Shown here: one piece after another, positions 36,012 through 44,403 of the stretch
Position numbering within the stretch: the first letter of the stretch is position 1
Layout of the letters: the number at the start of each line of letters is the position of its first letter
Origin: Pseudomonas baetica
GTDB taxonomy: Bacteria; Pseudomonadota; Gammaproteobacteria; Pseudomonadales; Pseudomonadaceae
Direction of reading: 5' to 3'
Assembly: GCF_002813455.1 (NCBI RefSeq)
Contig: NZ_PHHE01000001.1
Span: 1,922,001 to 1,986,000 of the forward strand
Length of the DNA: 64,000 nucleotides
Notes under the pieces: model-generated
Seen by the model: the letters and a program-made list of their open reading frames with translations, nothing else
Databases searched by the model: none
Told to the model about the DNA's origin: nothing
Translations under genes and position numbers: made by a program

Positions 36012-36090
36012 TGTAGGCGCTGCCGAAGGCTGCGATCTTTTGATCTTGAACTTGCAAACCAAAGGATCGCAGCCTTCGGCAGCGCCTACA
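36012..36090. repeat. Inverted repeat (TGTAGGCGCTGCC...GATCTTTTGA type)
   Basis: Complementary arms TGTAGGCGCTGCCGAAGGCT... and ...AGCCTTCGGCAGCGCCTACA. It lies between convergent small genes and can fold in transcripts from either side, perhaps as a bidirectional transcript end. Confidence 0.9.
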
Positions 36091-36104
36091 GGGGTACTGC
36101 TTCG

Positions 36105-36329
36105 TCAGTCTTCCTTGCGCACCGTGGCCACTTCATCGGCCCGCACTTTCACCTTGGCGCCGGAAATATCCTCGAACTCATAGAAGCCGTCGTCGGTTTT
36201 GGTCTTCGGCATGTCCTTGGTCAAATACTGGGTGCCGTTCTGCAGGGTAACCACGGTTTGCGTCGAGCAACCGCTCAACGCCAGCAGGGCAGCTACCGCC
36301 AACGGGATGCCCAGCGTCTTGATTTTCAT
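36105..36329 (-). CDS. YgdI/YgdR-family small lipoprotein
   Basis: A 74-residue lipoprotein. The lipobox LSGCS places the modified Cys near residue 21. The mature part QTVVTLQNGTQYLTKDMPKTKTDDGFYEFEDISGAKVKVRADEV has the SH3-like pattern of YgdI/YgdR (DUF903) proteins, here cut for brevity to the family signature around NGTQYLTKD and YEFEDISG. Function is unknown; the last residues KED suggest no inner-membrane retention signal at +2 (Ser). The frame stays open to 36509, but only the ATG at 36329 gives a signal peptide. Confidence 0.85.
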   Translation of the reverse strand: MKIKTLGIPLAVAALLALSGCSTQTVVTLQNGTQYLTKDMPKTKTDDGFYEFEDISGAKVKVRADEVATVRKED

Positions 36330-36523
36330 ACCCACGTCTAATTCCTCATTCGCTGTGATACCGAGCATTGTCGGTGTTCTAACGCGGTTGGTGCCATAGC
36401 GCCGGAAAAAGTTCGATGGGCCGGTGAAAAAATGCCATTGATCTTTTTCCGTTTGCGCCGGGCAGGGCAGAGCTGGTATCTGTACGCATAACCAGTACTC
36501 GCTCGCCATGGCCTTGAATTCCT

Positions 36524-38176
36524 GTGACTGCCAATCCCCTCGACGATCCGTTCTACTACCTTAACAACTTTGAGCAAGTGCTTGATTGGCTTGAGCTTCG
36601 CTATGCCGATGTGATGAGTGAAGCAGAACATGCCTTCATCCGCGACTTCAAGGCGTTACCGCGAGCCTCGCAGGGTTTGCTGGTACGCATGGTGATGCGC
36701 AAGGGCCTGCATTTTCGTGCCGGCAAGCTCAACTACGCGGAAATCGGTGACATCGCCCAGGCGGCGCAACCGCTGCTGGATCAGGGCTGGATCGACGAAC
36801 ACGCGCCCCTGTCGATTGCCGAGCTGTTCGATGTATTGCTCAAGGCCGAAATCCTGCAAGCCTTCGCAGCCTTTATCGAGCAGCCCAAGGGCCGCAAGGA
36901 TGACTGGCTGCCGCTGCTGGCCGAGCATTTCTGCGAGCCGCAACCCTTGCGTGACTGGGCGCCGGCGTTGAATGATCGACTGTTCAGCCTGACCATCATG
37001 GACCTGTGCGACCGCTTGCGTTTGATGTTCTTCGGCAATCTTTACCAGGACTGGTCAGAGTTCGTGCTCGCCGACCTTGGCATCTTCACCTATGAAAAAG
37101 TCCAGTTCTGCGCCGATTCCCGAGGCTTGCGCAGCCGCGACGACGTCGACGCCTGCCTGTTTCTGCACCATTGCCAATTGCGTTTCGAGGCTGGCGAAGC
37201 GATTGACAGCATCGTTGAGCAGGTCAGCGCCTTGCAGTTCGCCAATCCCTGGCTGCAGCGTCGACGCGACAAGGTGCTGTTCCAGATCGCCCAGTACTGT
37301 GAGCGCATCACCGAGTTTGCCCTGGCCCTGAGCATCTACCGGACTTGCGCTTATCCCGGCGCCCGATTGCGGACGATCCGCGTCCTGGAACGTTGTGGTG
37401 AATACTCGCTGGCACTGGAACTCGGAACCCAGGCCGAACAGGCCCCGCAAAGCGCCACCGAACACCAAGGCCTGCAACGCATCTTGCCGCGCCTGCGGCG
37501 CAAACTCGGTGGCCCACCGCTCAAACGCGCCACGCCGCGCCCGGTGGAACGTCTCGACCTGCATTTGCCGCGCACCGATCCGGCGCTGTCGGTGGAGTTT
37601 TATGTGCAGGCGCATCTGCACGCTGACGATGGCCCCGTGCACTACGTCGAGAACAGCCTGATCAACTCACTGTTTGGCCTGCTGTGCTGGCCGGCGATTT
37701 TCGCGCCGTTGCCGGGGGCGTTTTTCCACCCGTTCCAGCGCGGGCCGGTGGACCTGCTCAATGAAGACTTCCAGCAACGTCGCGCCGAACTGTTCAACGC
37801 CTGCCTCGCCGAACTCGATGATGGTCGCTATGCCGACACTATCCGCGAGCGGTTCGCCGCCAAGTGGGGCGTGCAGTCGCCGTTCGTGTTCTGGGGCGCA
37901 ATGAATGAAGCGTTGCTTGAGCAAGCACTGGCGTGTCTACCCGCCGAACATCTCAAGCACTGGTTCCAGCGCCTGTTGCTCGATATCAAGGCCAATCGCG
38001 CCGGCATGCCCGACCTGATCCAGTTCTGGCCGCAGCACAAAACCTACCGGATGATCGAAGTCAAAGGCCCCGGCGACCGCCTGCAGGACAATCAATTGCG
38101 CTGGCTGGAGTTCTGCCACGAACATCAGATGCCGGTGGCCGTGTGTTACGTGCAATGGGCGGAGCAGAGCGCGTGA
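36524..38176 (+). CDS. VRR-NUC domain nuclease (bacterial FAN1-like)
   Basis: A 550-residue protein matching bacterial FAN1 in length and layout. The N-terminal half is helical (DPFYYLNNFEQVLDWLELRY), the middle has TPR-like helices, and the C-terminal VRR-NUC domain holds the catalytic set GMPDLIQF and IEVKGPGD (about residues 494-515), the PD-(D/E)XK metal-binding residues. FAN1 enzymes cut 5' flaps and unhook DNA interstrand crosslinks; the P. aeruginosa homologue has been characterised structurally. The start is GTG at 36524. Its stop overlaps the GTG start of the helicase by four bases, so both are translated together. Confidence 0.88.
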   Translation: MTANPLDDPFYYLNNFEQVLDWLELRYADVMSEAEHAFIRDFKALPRASQGLLVRMVMRKGLHFRAGKLNYAEIGDIAQAAQPLLDQGWIDEHAPLSIAELFDVLLKAEILQAFAAFIEQPKGRKDDWLPLLAEHFCEPQPLRDWAPALNDRLFSLTIMDLCDRLRLMFFGNLYQDWSEFVLADLGIFTYEKVQFCADSRGLRSRDDVDACLFLHHCQLRFEAGEAIDSIVEQVSALQFANPWLQRRRDKVLFQIAQYCERITEFALALSIYRTCAYPGARLRTIRVLERCGEYSLALELGTQAEQAPQSATEHQGLQRILPRLRRKLGGPPLKRATPRPVERLDLHLPRTDPALSVEFYVQAHLHADDGPVHYVENSLINSLFGLLCWPAIFAPLPGAFFHPFQRGPVDLLNEDFQQRRAELFNACLAELDDGRYADTIRERFAAKWGVQSPFVFWGAMNEALLEQALACLPAEHLKHWFQRLLLDIKANRAGMPDLIQFWPQHKTYRMIEVKGPGDRLQDNQLRWLEFCHEHQMPVAVCYVQWAEQSA

Positions 38177-40488
38177 GTTACAGCATTGCAGTGCGGGCGC
38201 TGTGTGAGTTCACCGCCAAGACCGGCGACCTCGACCTGCGGTTCACGCCATCGCCGACGGCACTCGAAGGCATTGCCGGTCATCGCACCGTGGCCTCGCG
38301 GCGTAACGAGAAGTACCAGAGCGAAGTGGCGCTGGAAGGTGAGTTTCGCCAGTTGAAGGTCAAGGGCAGGGCGGACGGCTACGATCCCGGGCAAAACTGC
38401 CTGGAAGAAGTCAAAACCTATCGCGGCGACCTGAGCAAGCAACCGGCCAATCACCGGCAGTTGCACTGGGCGCAGGCGAAGGTCTATGGCTGGCTGATGT
38501 GCCGCAAGCTGGAGCTGGAACACATCAATCTGGCGCTGGTGTATTTCGACATCGTCAGTGAGAAGGAAACCTGTCTGGTCGAGGCGTTCAGCGCTGAAGC
38601 CTTGCAGGTTTTTTTCGAGCAGCAATGCGCTTTGTTCCTGTATTGGGCCGAGCAGGAAATGGCCCACCGCGAGGCACGCAATCTGGCCGCGCAGCAACTG
38701 GCCTTTCCCCACGCAGACTTTCGCCCCGGTCAGCGGCATTTGGCCGAATCGGTGTTCAAGGCAATCACTACCGGTCGTTGCCTGATGGCGCAGGCGCCGA
38801 CCGGCATCGGCAAAACGCTGGGTACGTTGTTCCCCATGCTCAAGGCCTTGGCGCCGCAGCAACTGGACAAGGTGTTTTTCCTTACGGCCAAGACACCGGG
38901 ACGTAAACTGGCGCTGGATGCCAGTCAGGTGTTGTTCAAGCAATCGCCAGACTTGCCGCTGCGTGTGCTGGAGATGGTCGCCCGGGACAAGGCCTGCGAG
39001 CATCCGGACAAGGCGTGCCACGGTGAATCCTGCCCGTTGGCCCAAGGCTTTTATGATCGCCTGCCCGCCGCCCGTGAAGCAGCCAGTCGCATCCATTTGC
39101 TCGATCAGGCCGCGATGCGTGAGGTCGCCGCGCAACACACGGTGTGTCCTTATTACCTGAGCCAGGAAATGGCCCGCTGGGCTGACGTGGTGGTCGCCGA
39201 CTACAACTATTACTTCGATTTCAGCGCGCTGCTGTTCGGTCTTGCCCAGCTCAATCAGTGGAAAGTCGCGGTGCTGGCGGACGAGGCGCACAACCTCGTC
39301 GAGCGCGGGCGGCAGATGTACAGCGCCAGTCTTGATCAGGCCACGCTGGGCAATGTGCGCAAAACGGCGCCCCAAGCGCTGAAAAAGTCGCTGCAACGGG
39401 TCAACCGTGAATGGAATGCGCTGCATGCGCCGCAACTGGCGGCGTATCAGGCTTACGACAAAGCCCCGGAAAAGCTCCTTCAGGCAATTTCCCTGTGTTG
39501 CTCAGCCATTGGCGATTACCTCAATGATCACCCGCAAGGGCTCGACAGTGGCTTGCAGAACGTCTACTTCGACCTGCTGCAATTCGGTCGGGTGGCAGAG
39601 CTGTACGACGAGCATTACCTGTTCGACATCAGCAAACGCGACCTCGATCGCAAGCGCCCACTGTCGCAACTGTGCCTGCGCAACGTGGTGCCTGCCGCCT
39701 TCATCGGCCCGCGCCTGAAGGCGGCACGCAGCAGCGTGCTGTTTTCCGCCACGCTGAGCCCGCGCAACTATTACGCCGACTTGCTGGGCACGCCGGCCGA
39801 CACGGTCTGGATCGACGTCGAATCACCGTTCAGTGCCGAACAATTGCAGGTGCAGATCGTCAGCCGCATCTCGACGCGGTTCAATCATCGACAGGCGTCG
39901 CTGGAACCCATCGTCGACCTGATCGCCCGCCAGTTCAGTGAACGGCCGGGCAATTATCTGGCGTTCTTCAGCAGCTTCGATTACCTGCAACAGGTGGCGA
40001 CTTTATTAGCCCAACGGCATCCGCACATTACCCTGTGGCAACAATCGCGGGGGATGGACGAAGGGGCGCGGCAGGCGTTTCTCGATCAGTTCACCGCCGA
40101 CAGCCAGGGTGTGGGCTTCGCGGTGCTGGGCGGCGCATTTGGTGAAGGCATTGACCTGCCCGGTGCGCGCTTGATTGGCGCATTCATTGCCACGCTTGGC
40201 CTGGCGCAACTGAACCCGGTCAATGAACAGTTGAAGCGGCGCATGGCAGCGATTTTCGGTGCCGGTTATGACTACACCTATCTGTATCCCGGCGTGCAGA
40301 AAGTGGTGCAGGCCGCCGGCCGGGTGATTCGCACGCGTGAGGATCGCGGCGTGGTGATGCTGATCGACGACCGCTTTGCCGAGAGCCGGATCAAACAGCT
40401 CCTGCCGCGCTGGTGGGCGATCAATCACGAAGCGGTCCCTCAATTTGCCGGATTGCCGCATACTTGCGCTCATGAAAATGGCCGGTGA
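38173..40488 (+). CDS. Fusion of PD-(D/E)XK nuclease and XPD/DinG-type helicase
   Basis: A 771-residue protein. The first 180 residues resemble a RecB/Cas4-like nuclease (GRADGYDPGQNCLEEVKTY, with acidic residues and EVK). The helicase follows: Walker A APTGIGKT (about 208-215), a Cys cluster probably binding an Fe-S centre (CEHPDKACHGESC and a later CPYY), DEAH box LADEAHNL (about 368), FSATLSP, and motif VI VQAAGRVIRTRED. Such XPD/DinG proteins unwind DNA 5' to 3'. The GTG start overlaps the FAN1-like stop. Together they look like a two-gene DNA repair module. The long open frame upstream (to 37933) is a shadow. Confidence 0.85.
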   Translation: MSYSIAVRALCEFTAKTGDLDLRFTPSPTALEGIAGHRTVASRRNEKYQSEVALEGEFRQLKVKGRADGYDPGQNCLEEVKTYRGDLSKQPANHRQLHWAQAKVYGWLMCRKLELEHINLALVYFDIVSEKETCLVEAFSAEALQVFFEQQCALFLYWAEQEMAHREARNLAAQQLAFPHADFRPGQRHLAESVFKAITTGRCLMAQAPTGIGKTLGTLFPMLKALAPQQLDKVFFLTAKTPGRKLALDASQVLFKQSPDLPLRVLEMVARDKACEHPDKACHGESCPLAQGFYDRLPAAREAASRIHLLDQAAMREVAAQHTVCPYYLSQEMARWADVVVADYNYYFDFSALLFGLAQLNQWKVAVLADEAHNLVERGRQMYSASLDQATLGNVRKTAPQALKKSLQRVNREWNALHAPQLAAYQAYDKAPEKLLQAISLCCSAIGDYLNDHPQGLDSGLQNVYFDLLQFGRVAELYDEHYLFDISKRDLDRKRPLSQLCLRNVVPAAFIGPRLKAARSSVLFSATLSPRNYYADLLGTPADTVWIDVESPFSAEQLQVQIVSRISTRFNHRQASLEPIVDLIARQFSERPGNYLAFFSSFDYLQQVATLLAQRHPHITLWQQSRGMDEGARQAFLDQFTADSQGVGFAVLGGAFGEGIDLPGARLIGAFIATLGLAQLNPVNEQLKRRMAAIFGAGYDYTYLYPGVQKVVQAAGRVIRTREDRGVVMLIDDRFAESRIKQLLPRWWAINHEAVPQFAGLPHTCAHENGR

Positions 40489-40493
40489 GCGTA

Positions 40494-42434
40494 ATGAGCA
40501 ATAAACACAAGACCGCTGCAATCGAAGAGATGCGCTTTCGGTTGTTGATCGATGCGGTGGTCGACTATGCGATCTACATGATCGACCCGGATGGCATCAT
40601 CACCAGCTGGAACTCCGGTGCCAAACGTTTCAAGGGTTATGAAGAGGCGGAAATCCTCGGCGAGCATTTTTCGCGCTTTTATACCGCTGAAGATCGCGCG
40701 GCCGGTCTGCCGCAACGCGCGCTCGATACCGCGATCCGCGAGGGTCGGTTCGAGGGCGAAGGCTGGCGGGTGCGCAAGGACGGCAGCAATTTCTGGTGCC
40801 ACGTGGTGATCGATCCGATCATTGCCCCCGATGGCGAATTGCTCGGCTACGCCAAGATCACCCGCGACCTCACCGACCGCAAAATGGCCGAGGAAACCCT
40901 CAAGCAAAGCGAACAGCAGTTTCGCCTGCTGGTGCAGGGCGTTACCGATTACGCAATCTACATGCTCAGCCCCGAGGGCCTGGTCAGCAACTGGAACCAG
41001 GGCGCCCAGCGCATCAAGGGCTATCTGCCGGAAGAGATCATCGGTCAGCACTTTTCGATTTTCTATACCGCCGAAGACCGTGAACTGGGCGAGCCGCAAC
41101 GGGCGCTGGAGATTGCCACCCGCGAAGGCCGCTTCGAGAAAAAGAGCTGGCGCGTGCGCAAGGACGGCACTCGATTCATGGCCCATGTGGTGGTCGATGC
41201 CATTCGCGGGGAAACCGGCACCTTGCTCGGTTTTGCCAAGATCACTCGTGACGTCACCGAAGCCCATCAGGCGCAACAAGCACTGGAAAACACCCGTGAG
41301 GCGTTGTTCCAGGCGCAGAAGATGCAGGCCATCGGTCAACTCAGCGGCGGCATCGCCCATGATTTCAATAACCTGCTGATGGTGATTCTCGGCAACCTTG
41401 AAATCGTGCAAAAGCGCATTGGCGACGACCCGAAAATCACCCGTCTGCTGGAAAACGCCACGCAAGGCGCTTTACGCGGTGTATCACTGACCCAACGCAT
41501 GCTCGCGTTCGCTCGCCGTCAGGAACTGAAGACCGAATCCGTCGATATCCCGCAACTGGTACAAGGCATCACCGGGCTGCTGCGCAGCTCGATGGGGCCG
41601 GGGATTCGCATCGAGACACGGTTTCCCGAAGACCTTGAGCCGGTCCTCGCCGACAGCAACCAACTGGAACTGGCGTTACTCAACCTCGCCACCAACGCCC
41701 GCGACGCCATGCCTGACGGTGGCTGCGTGATCATCAGTGCAGAGCCGCAGGTCGTGCTCGAACTCGCTCATACCGATCTGGCGGCGGGCCGTTACGTTTG
41801 CCTCAGCCTGACTGACAGCGGTGAAGGCATGGACGCGCACACGCTGGCCTTGGCCAAAGACCCGTTTTTCACCACCAAAGGCGTGGGCAAAGGCACCGGG
41901 CTGGGCTTGTCGATGGTCCATGGTTTTATCGAGCAACTCGGTGGCCGCTTCATCCTCAAAAGCGAGCGGGCGCACGGCACCACCGCTCAATTGTGGATAC
42001 CGGTGGCCGTCGAAGGCGCAGCGGCCAGGTCTTTGTACCTGCCCGTTGAAGCGGTTGCGGTGCCAAGGCTCAGCGTGCTGGTCGTCGACGATGACACGCT
42101 GGTGATGAACAGCACCATTCTGCTGCTCGAAGACCTCGGCCATCGCGTGGTCAGCGCCACTTCGGGCAATGCGGCGCTGGCGCTGTTCGATCAGGGCGAA
42201 GTCATCGACCTGATGATCACCGACATGGCCATGCCGCAGATGAGTGGCGCGCAACTGGCCCACGCCGTGCGTCTGCTCAAGCCCGATCTGCCGATCATCC
42301 TCGCCACCGGTTACGCCGACCGTCTGGAAGGCTTTGCGGCGCAATTGCCGCGTCTACCCAAACCGTTTACTCAGCTCAATCTGGTGGAAATCATCGCCCA
42401 GTCGATGAAAGGCCCAAGGGGGACATCCGGCTGA
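40494..42434 (+). CDS. Hybrid histidine kinase with two PAS domains and a receiver domain
   Basis: A 646-residue soluble sensor. Two near-identical PAS domains (first with YAIYMIDPDGIITSWNSG, second YAIYMLSPEGLVSNWNQG) are followed by the phosphoacceptor His289 (GGIAHDFNNLLM), a HATPase domain (NLATNARDAMPDGG; GTGLGLSMVHGF), and a receiver domain with phosphoacceptor D577 (LMITDMAMP). It has no TM segment. PAS domains of this type may bind heme, flavin or small ligands; no cofactor residue is decisive. An in-frame GTG at 40485 overlaps the helicase stop and is an alternative start. No dedicated response regulator is adjacent. Confidence 0.9.
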   Translation: MSNKHKTAAIEEMRFRLLIDAVVDYAIYMIDPDGIITSWNSGAKRFKGYEEAEILGEHFSRFYTAEDRAAGLPQRALDTAIREGRFEGEGWRVRKDGSNFWCHVVIDPIIAPDGELLGYAKITRDLTDRKMAEETLKQSEQQFRLLVQGVTDYAIYMLSPEGLVSNWNQGAQRIKGYLPEEIIGQHFSIFYTAEDRELGEPQRALEIATREGRFEKKSWRVRKDGTRFMAHVVVDAIRGETGTLLGFAKITRDVTEAHQAQQALENTREALFQAQKMQAIGQLSGGIAHDFNNLLMVILGNLEIVQKRIGDDPKITRLLENATQGALRGVSLTQRMLAFARRQELKTESVDIPQLVQGITGLLRSSMGPGIRIETRFPEDLEPVLADSNQLELALLNLATNARDAMPDGGCVIISAEPQVVLELAHTDLAAGRYVCLSLTDSGEGMDAHTLALAKDPFFTTKGVGKGTGLGLSMVHGFIEQLGGRFILKSERAHGTTAQLWIPVAVEGAAARSLYLPVEAVAVPRLSVLVVDDDTLVMNSTILLLEDLGHRVVSATSGNAALALFDQGEVIDLMITDMAMPQMSGAQLAHAVRLLKPDLPIILATGYADRLEGFAAQLPRLPKPFTQLNLVEIIAQSMKGPRGTSG

Positions 42435-42490
42435 ACTTGTCGGTCGCGGGGTCCTTCTAAACGGTTTCCCTGCCTCGGAGCGTACGCCTC

Positions 42491-43027
42491 GTGCCTCGCA
42501 TATTGACCCAGCCAATGGCTGACGAAACCCTCACCGAACACGACGCCAAGATGTTCGGCTCGCCCAAGGAGCGGCTGGATTTCTATCGTCGGGAGATCCA
42601 GTACGAAACCAGCATTCTGGCCAATCGCACCGACGCCTATCTGGCGGCGCAGTCTTTTCTGGTGATTGCCTTTGCATCGTGCATGTCCAACCTCAACCCG
42701 GAGTGGGGCAAGTTGTTCACGTTGGTGGTGCCGCCGTTCCTGGCGTTACTGGGACTGCTCAGTTCGCTCAATGCCTGGCCAGGGATTCGCGCCGCGTATG
42801 ACATCATCGATCACTGGCATTTCAAGCAGAGTCATTTGCTGCACAGCGAGCCGCTGATGGGCCTGGCCTATGACGAGTCGCCGCTGTTCAGCGAGACGGA
42901 GTCGAGCCACAAGGGGTATCGCAAGTCGCTGCTGTTTTCGGTGCGCACGCCGTGGATCTTTGCGACGTTCTGGGTGATGTTGGGGAGTTATGCGGTGTTT
43001 ATTCAGGTGACGAATCCGGGCGGCTGA
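42491..43027 (+). CDS. Uncharacterised small membrane protein with two TM segments
   Basis: Not recognised. It has 178 residues from GTG 42491 (GGAG ten bases upstream); ATG at 42515 is an alternative. An N-terminal charged helix (SPKERLDFYRREIQYETSIL) leads into paired hydrophobic stretches (AAQSFLVIAFASCMS; LFTLVVPPFLALLGLLSSL), a polar region, and a third hydrophobic segment close to the C terminus (TPWIFATFWVMLGSYAVFI). It lies 57 bases after the kinase gene in the same direction, so it may share its transcript, but a functional link is not shown. Confidence 0.75.
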   Translation: MPRILTQPMADETLTEHDAKMFGSPKERLDFYRREIQYETSILANRTDAYLAAQSFLVIAFASCMSNLNPEWGKLFTLVVPPFLALLGLLSSLNAWPGIRAAYDIIDHWHFKQSHLLHSEPLMGLAYDESPLFSETESSHKGYRKSLLFSVRTPWIFATFWVMLGSYAVFIQVTNPGG

Positions 43028-43055
43028 ACGCTGGCCCTTCTGGCAAGAACCCCCC

Positions 43056-43183
43056 TGTAGGCGCTGCCGAAGGCTGCGATCTTTTGACGTTGATCGTTCC
43101 CACGCTCTGCGTGGGAATGCATCCGCGGACGCTCTGCGTCCCAAACCAGAGTCAAAAGATCGCAGCCTGCGGCAGCGCCTACA
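43056..43183. repeat. Inverted repeat with a second repeat family nested in its loop
   Basis: The outer arms TGTAGGCGCTGCCGAAGGCT and its complement ending GGCAGCGCCTACA belong to the same family as at 28366, 36012 and 62865. In place of the usual short centre, bases 43091-43146 hold another dispersed Pseudomonas element with its own hairpin GTTCCCACGC/GCGTGGGAA followed by GGACGCTCTGCGTCC. Confidence 0.85.
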
Positions 43184-43211
43184 GTGGGGTAAAAATCTGT
43201 CCCCTTAAGCG

Positions 43212-43568
43212 TTAGCTCGGCAACTCCAGATAATTCAGCACCCGGTTCACCGCCAGTTCCCCCAGCATGATCAGTTGCGCAATCCCCAACACCGTCCGGC
43301 GCTGCGGTGCGGGCAGCAGGCGGGCGAAGTCGTGGGCGATGGTCTTGGCCGATGCGAGTGTTTCGAAGGCATCGAGCAGCAATTCCTCGTTTTTGGTGTC
43401 CGCGGTCGCGGCATACATCCCGCGGGTTTTACGCGGCGGCGTGGAGCCGGGCGGGCAGAGGTAATGGTCGAGGGCGCGGTCGGCGGCTTCGTGGAGCTTT
43501 TTTGAATCGAGGGATTCGTAGGGGGAGGCGGGGTCGATTTCGGGTGGGTTGGGTGTTGGTTTTATCAT
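43212..43568 (-). CDS. DUF6124-like small protein
   Basis: A 118-residue protein common in pseudomonads. It begins MIKPTPNPPEIDPASPYESL, has a proline-rich start, a helix SKKLHEAADRALDHYL and a C-terminal helical core (TLASAKTIAHDFARLLP; IAQLIMLGELAVNRVLNYLE), the pattern I associate with DUF6124. Function is unknown. AAGGAG lies eight bases before the ATG. The gene's leader contains a structured RNA element (43600-43760 on this strand) that also precedes the DUF3077-like gene at 59561, which suggests shared RNA-level control. Confidence 0.75.
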   Translation of the reverse strand: MIKPTPNPPEIDPASPYESLDSKKLHEAADRALDHYLCPPGSTPPRKTRGMYAATADTKNEELLLDAFETLASAKTIAHDFARLLPAPQRRTVLGIAQLIMLGELAVNRVLNYLELPS

Positions 43569-43952
43569 GGTGCAACTCCTTGAGAAATGGAGTCGTCAGC
43601 CATCGCTGCTAAACGAAGAGGGTGGCGGCTGTACGCGGGTTAGCAGACCAGGCTCAAGGATCCCGGCGCACCGAAGTGCCCCACGTAAAGCCGCCATATC
43701 GTAGAGGCGGGATAACGTGCCTTGAAATTTGCCGGGCTGCTAAACCCGATCACTGAACAGTCAGCGACCGACCCACAATAGAACCCGCCCCCAAGGCGCA
43801 CAAGCCGGCGGATTCTGGCGTAGCTGTAGGCAAAGGCGCAAGGTTTTGTAGCCTGCGAGAGTGTCTGGATTTGTCTGTTAAACATCGCTGTTTAAAGGCG
43901 CAGATAACGGTTAATGCCATGAGGTCATACGCCCGGCAATACTGATAGCCCA
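43569..43952. other. Long non-coding gap holding structured RNA copy 1
   Basis: 384 bases without a supported protein gene. The part at 43600-43760 is the RNA element. The part at 43761-43952 should contain its promoter; an 81-codon frame at 43640-43885 overlaps the RNA and is judged spurious. Confidence 0.55.
43600..43760 (-). ncRNA. Candidate structured leader or antisense-type RNA (copy 1)
   Basis: Read on the minus strand, it has an 11-bp outer stem (43684-43695 with 43624-43635), an inner GCAC-UUCG-GUGC tetraloop hairpin (43668-43679), and three related segments: GGGTTTAGCAG (43737-43747), CTGCTAACCC (43637-43646) and CGTTTAGCAGC (43605-43615). The middle segment can pair with either outer one. 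Compared with copy 2 at 59590-59790, both stem and segments change together (CTGCTAA/TTAGCAG versus CCGTCAA/TTGACGG), direct evidence for base pairing. It ends about 40 bases before the DUF6124-like start. The organisation recalls phage C4 antisense RNA, but that link is untested. Confidence 0.65.
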
Positions 43953-44249
43953 TCACTCGGTTGTTTCAAGCTGGCGCCGCAACCCCTGCGAATTTTGCAC
44001 CGACATCGGAATCGGCGGGAAATCCTCGTTCAACACACACAAATGCTCGATCGCATCGGCAAACTTCACATCGGCTTTGCGGCGTAACGCCCGGTAGTGC
44101 TCAAACAGTTCGAGGTCCAGTTGCCCGGTTTCGAGTAATTCGTGGGCCGCACGATTCAGCGCCTGCGCCTCTTCGAACAATTGACGATTGCGTTCCAGGG
44201 CCAAAGCCCTGCAAGCCTTGATTTGCGCAGGAGTCGAGCATTCTTTCAT
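43953..44249 (-). CDS. Hypothetical helical protein, 98 residues
   Basis: Not recognised. A soluble, highly helical protein (RALALERNRQLFEEAQALNR; HYRALRRKADVKFADAIEHL) with a short irregular C terminus (DFPPIPMSVQNSQG). No signal peptide or TM segment. It lies upstream of the structured RNA and the DUF6124-like gene, reading in the same direction; 384 bases separate the two coding regions, so they need not be one operon. Confidence 0.7.
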   Translation of the reverse strand: MKECSTPAQIKACRALALERNRQLFEEAQALNRAAHELLETGQLDLELFEHYRALRRKADVKFADAIEHLCVLNEDFPPIPMSVQNSQGLRRQLETTE

Positions 44250-44403
44250 GACCGTAACCTTAAGTTTTCAAGGATTCCTTTTCATAGGCTTGTCGCCGCA
44301 GGGGAACCGAACCTGCCGGACCCCGTCGGACAGGGCCGGCGGGGGGGTTATGGTTGTGACCGTCGACGATTGCGCAGCGATCCATTTTTTTTCGGAAGAA
44401 TTT

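Noticed and set aside
43640..43885. An 81-codon frame overlapping the structured RNA
   Set aside because: Its bases are better explained by paired RNA segments that covary with copy 2, where no equivalent frame is conserved.
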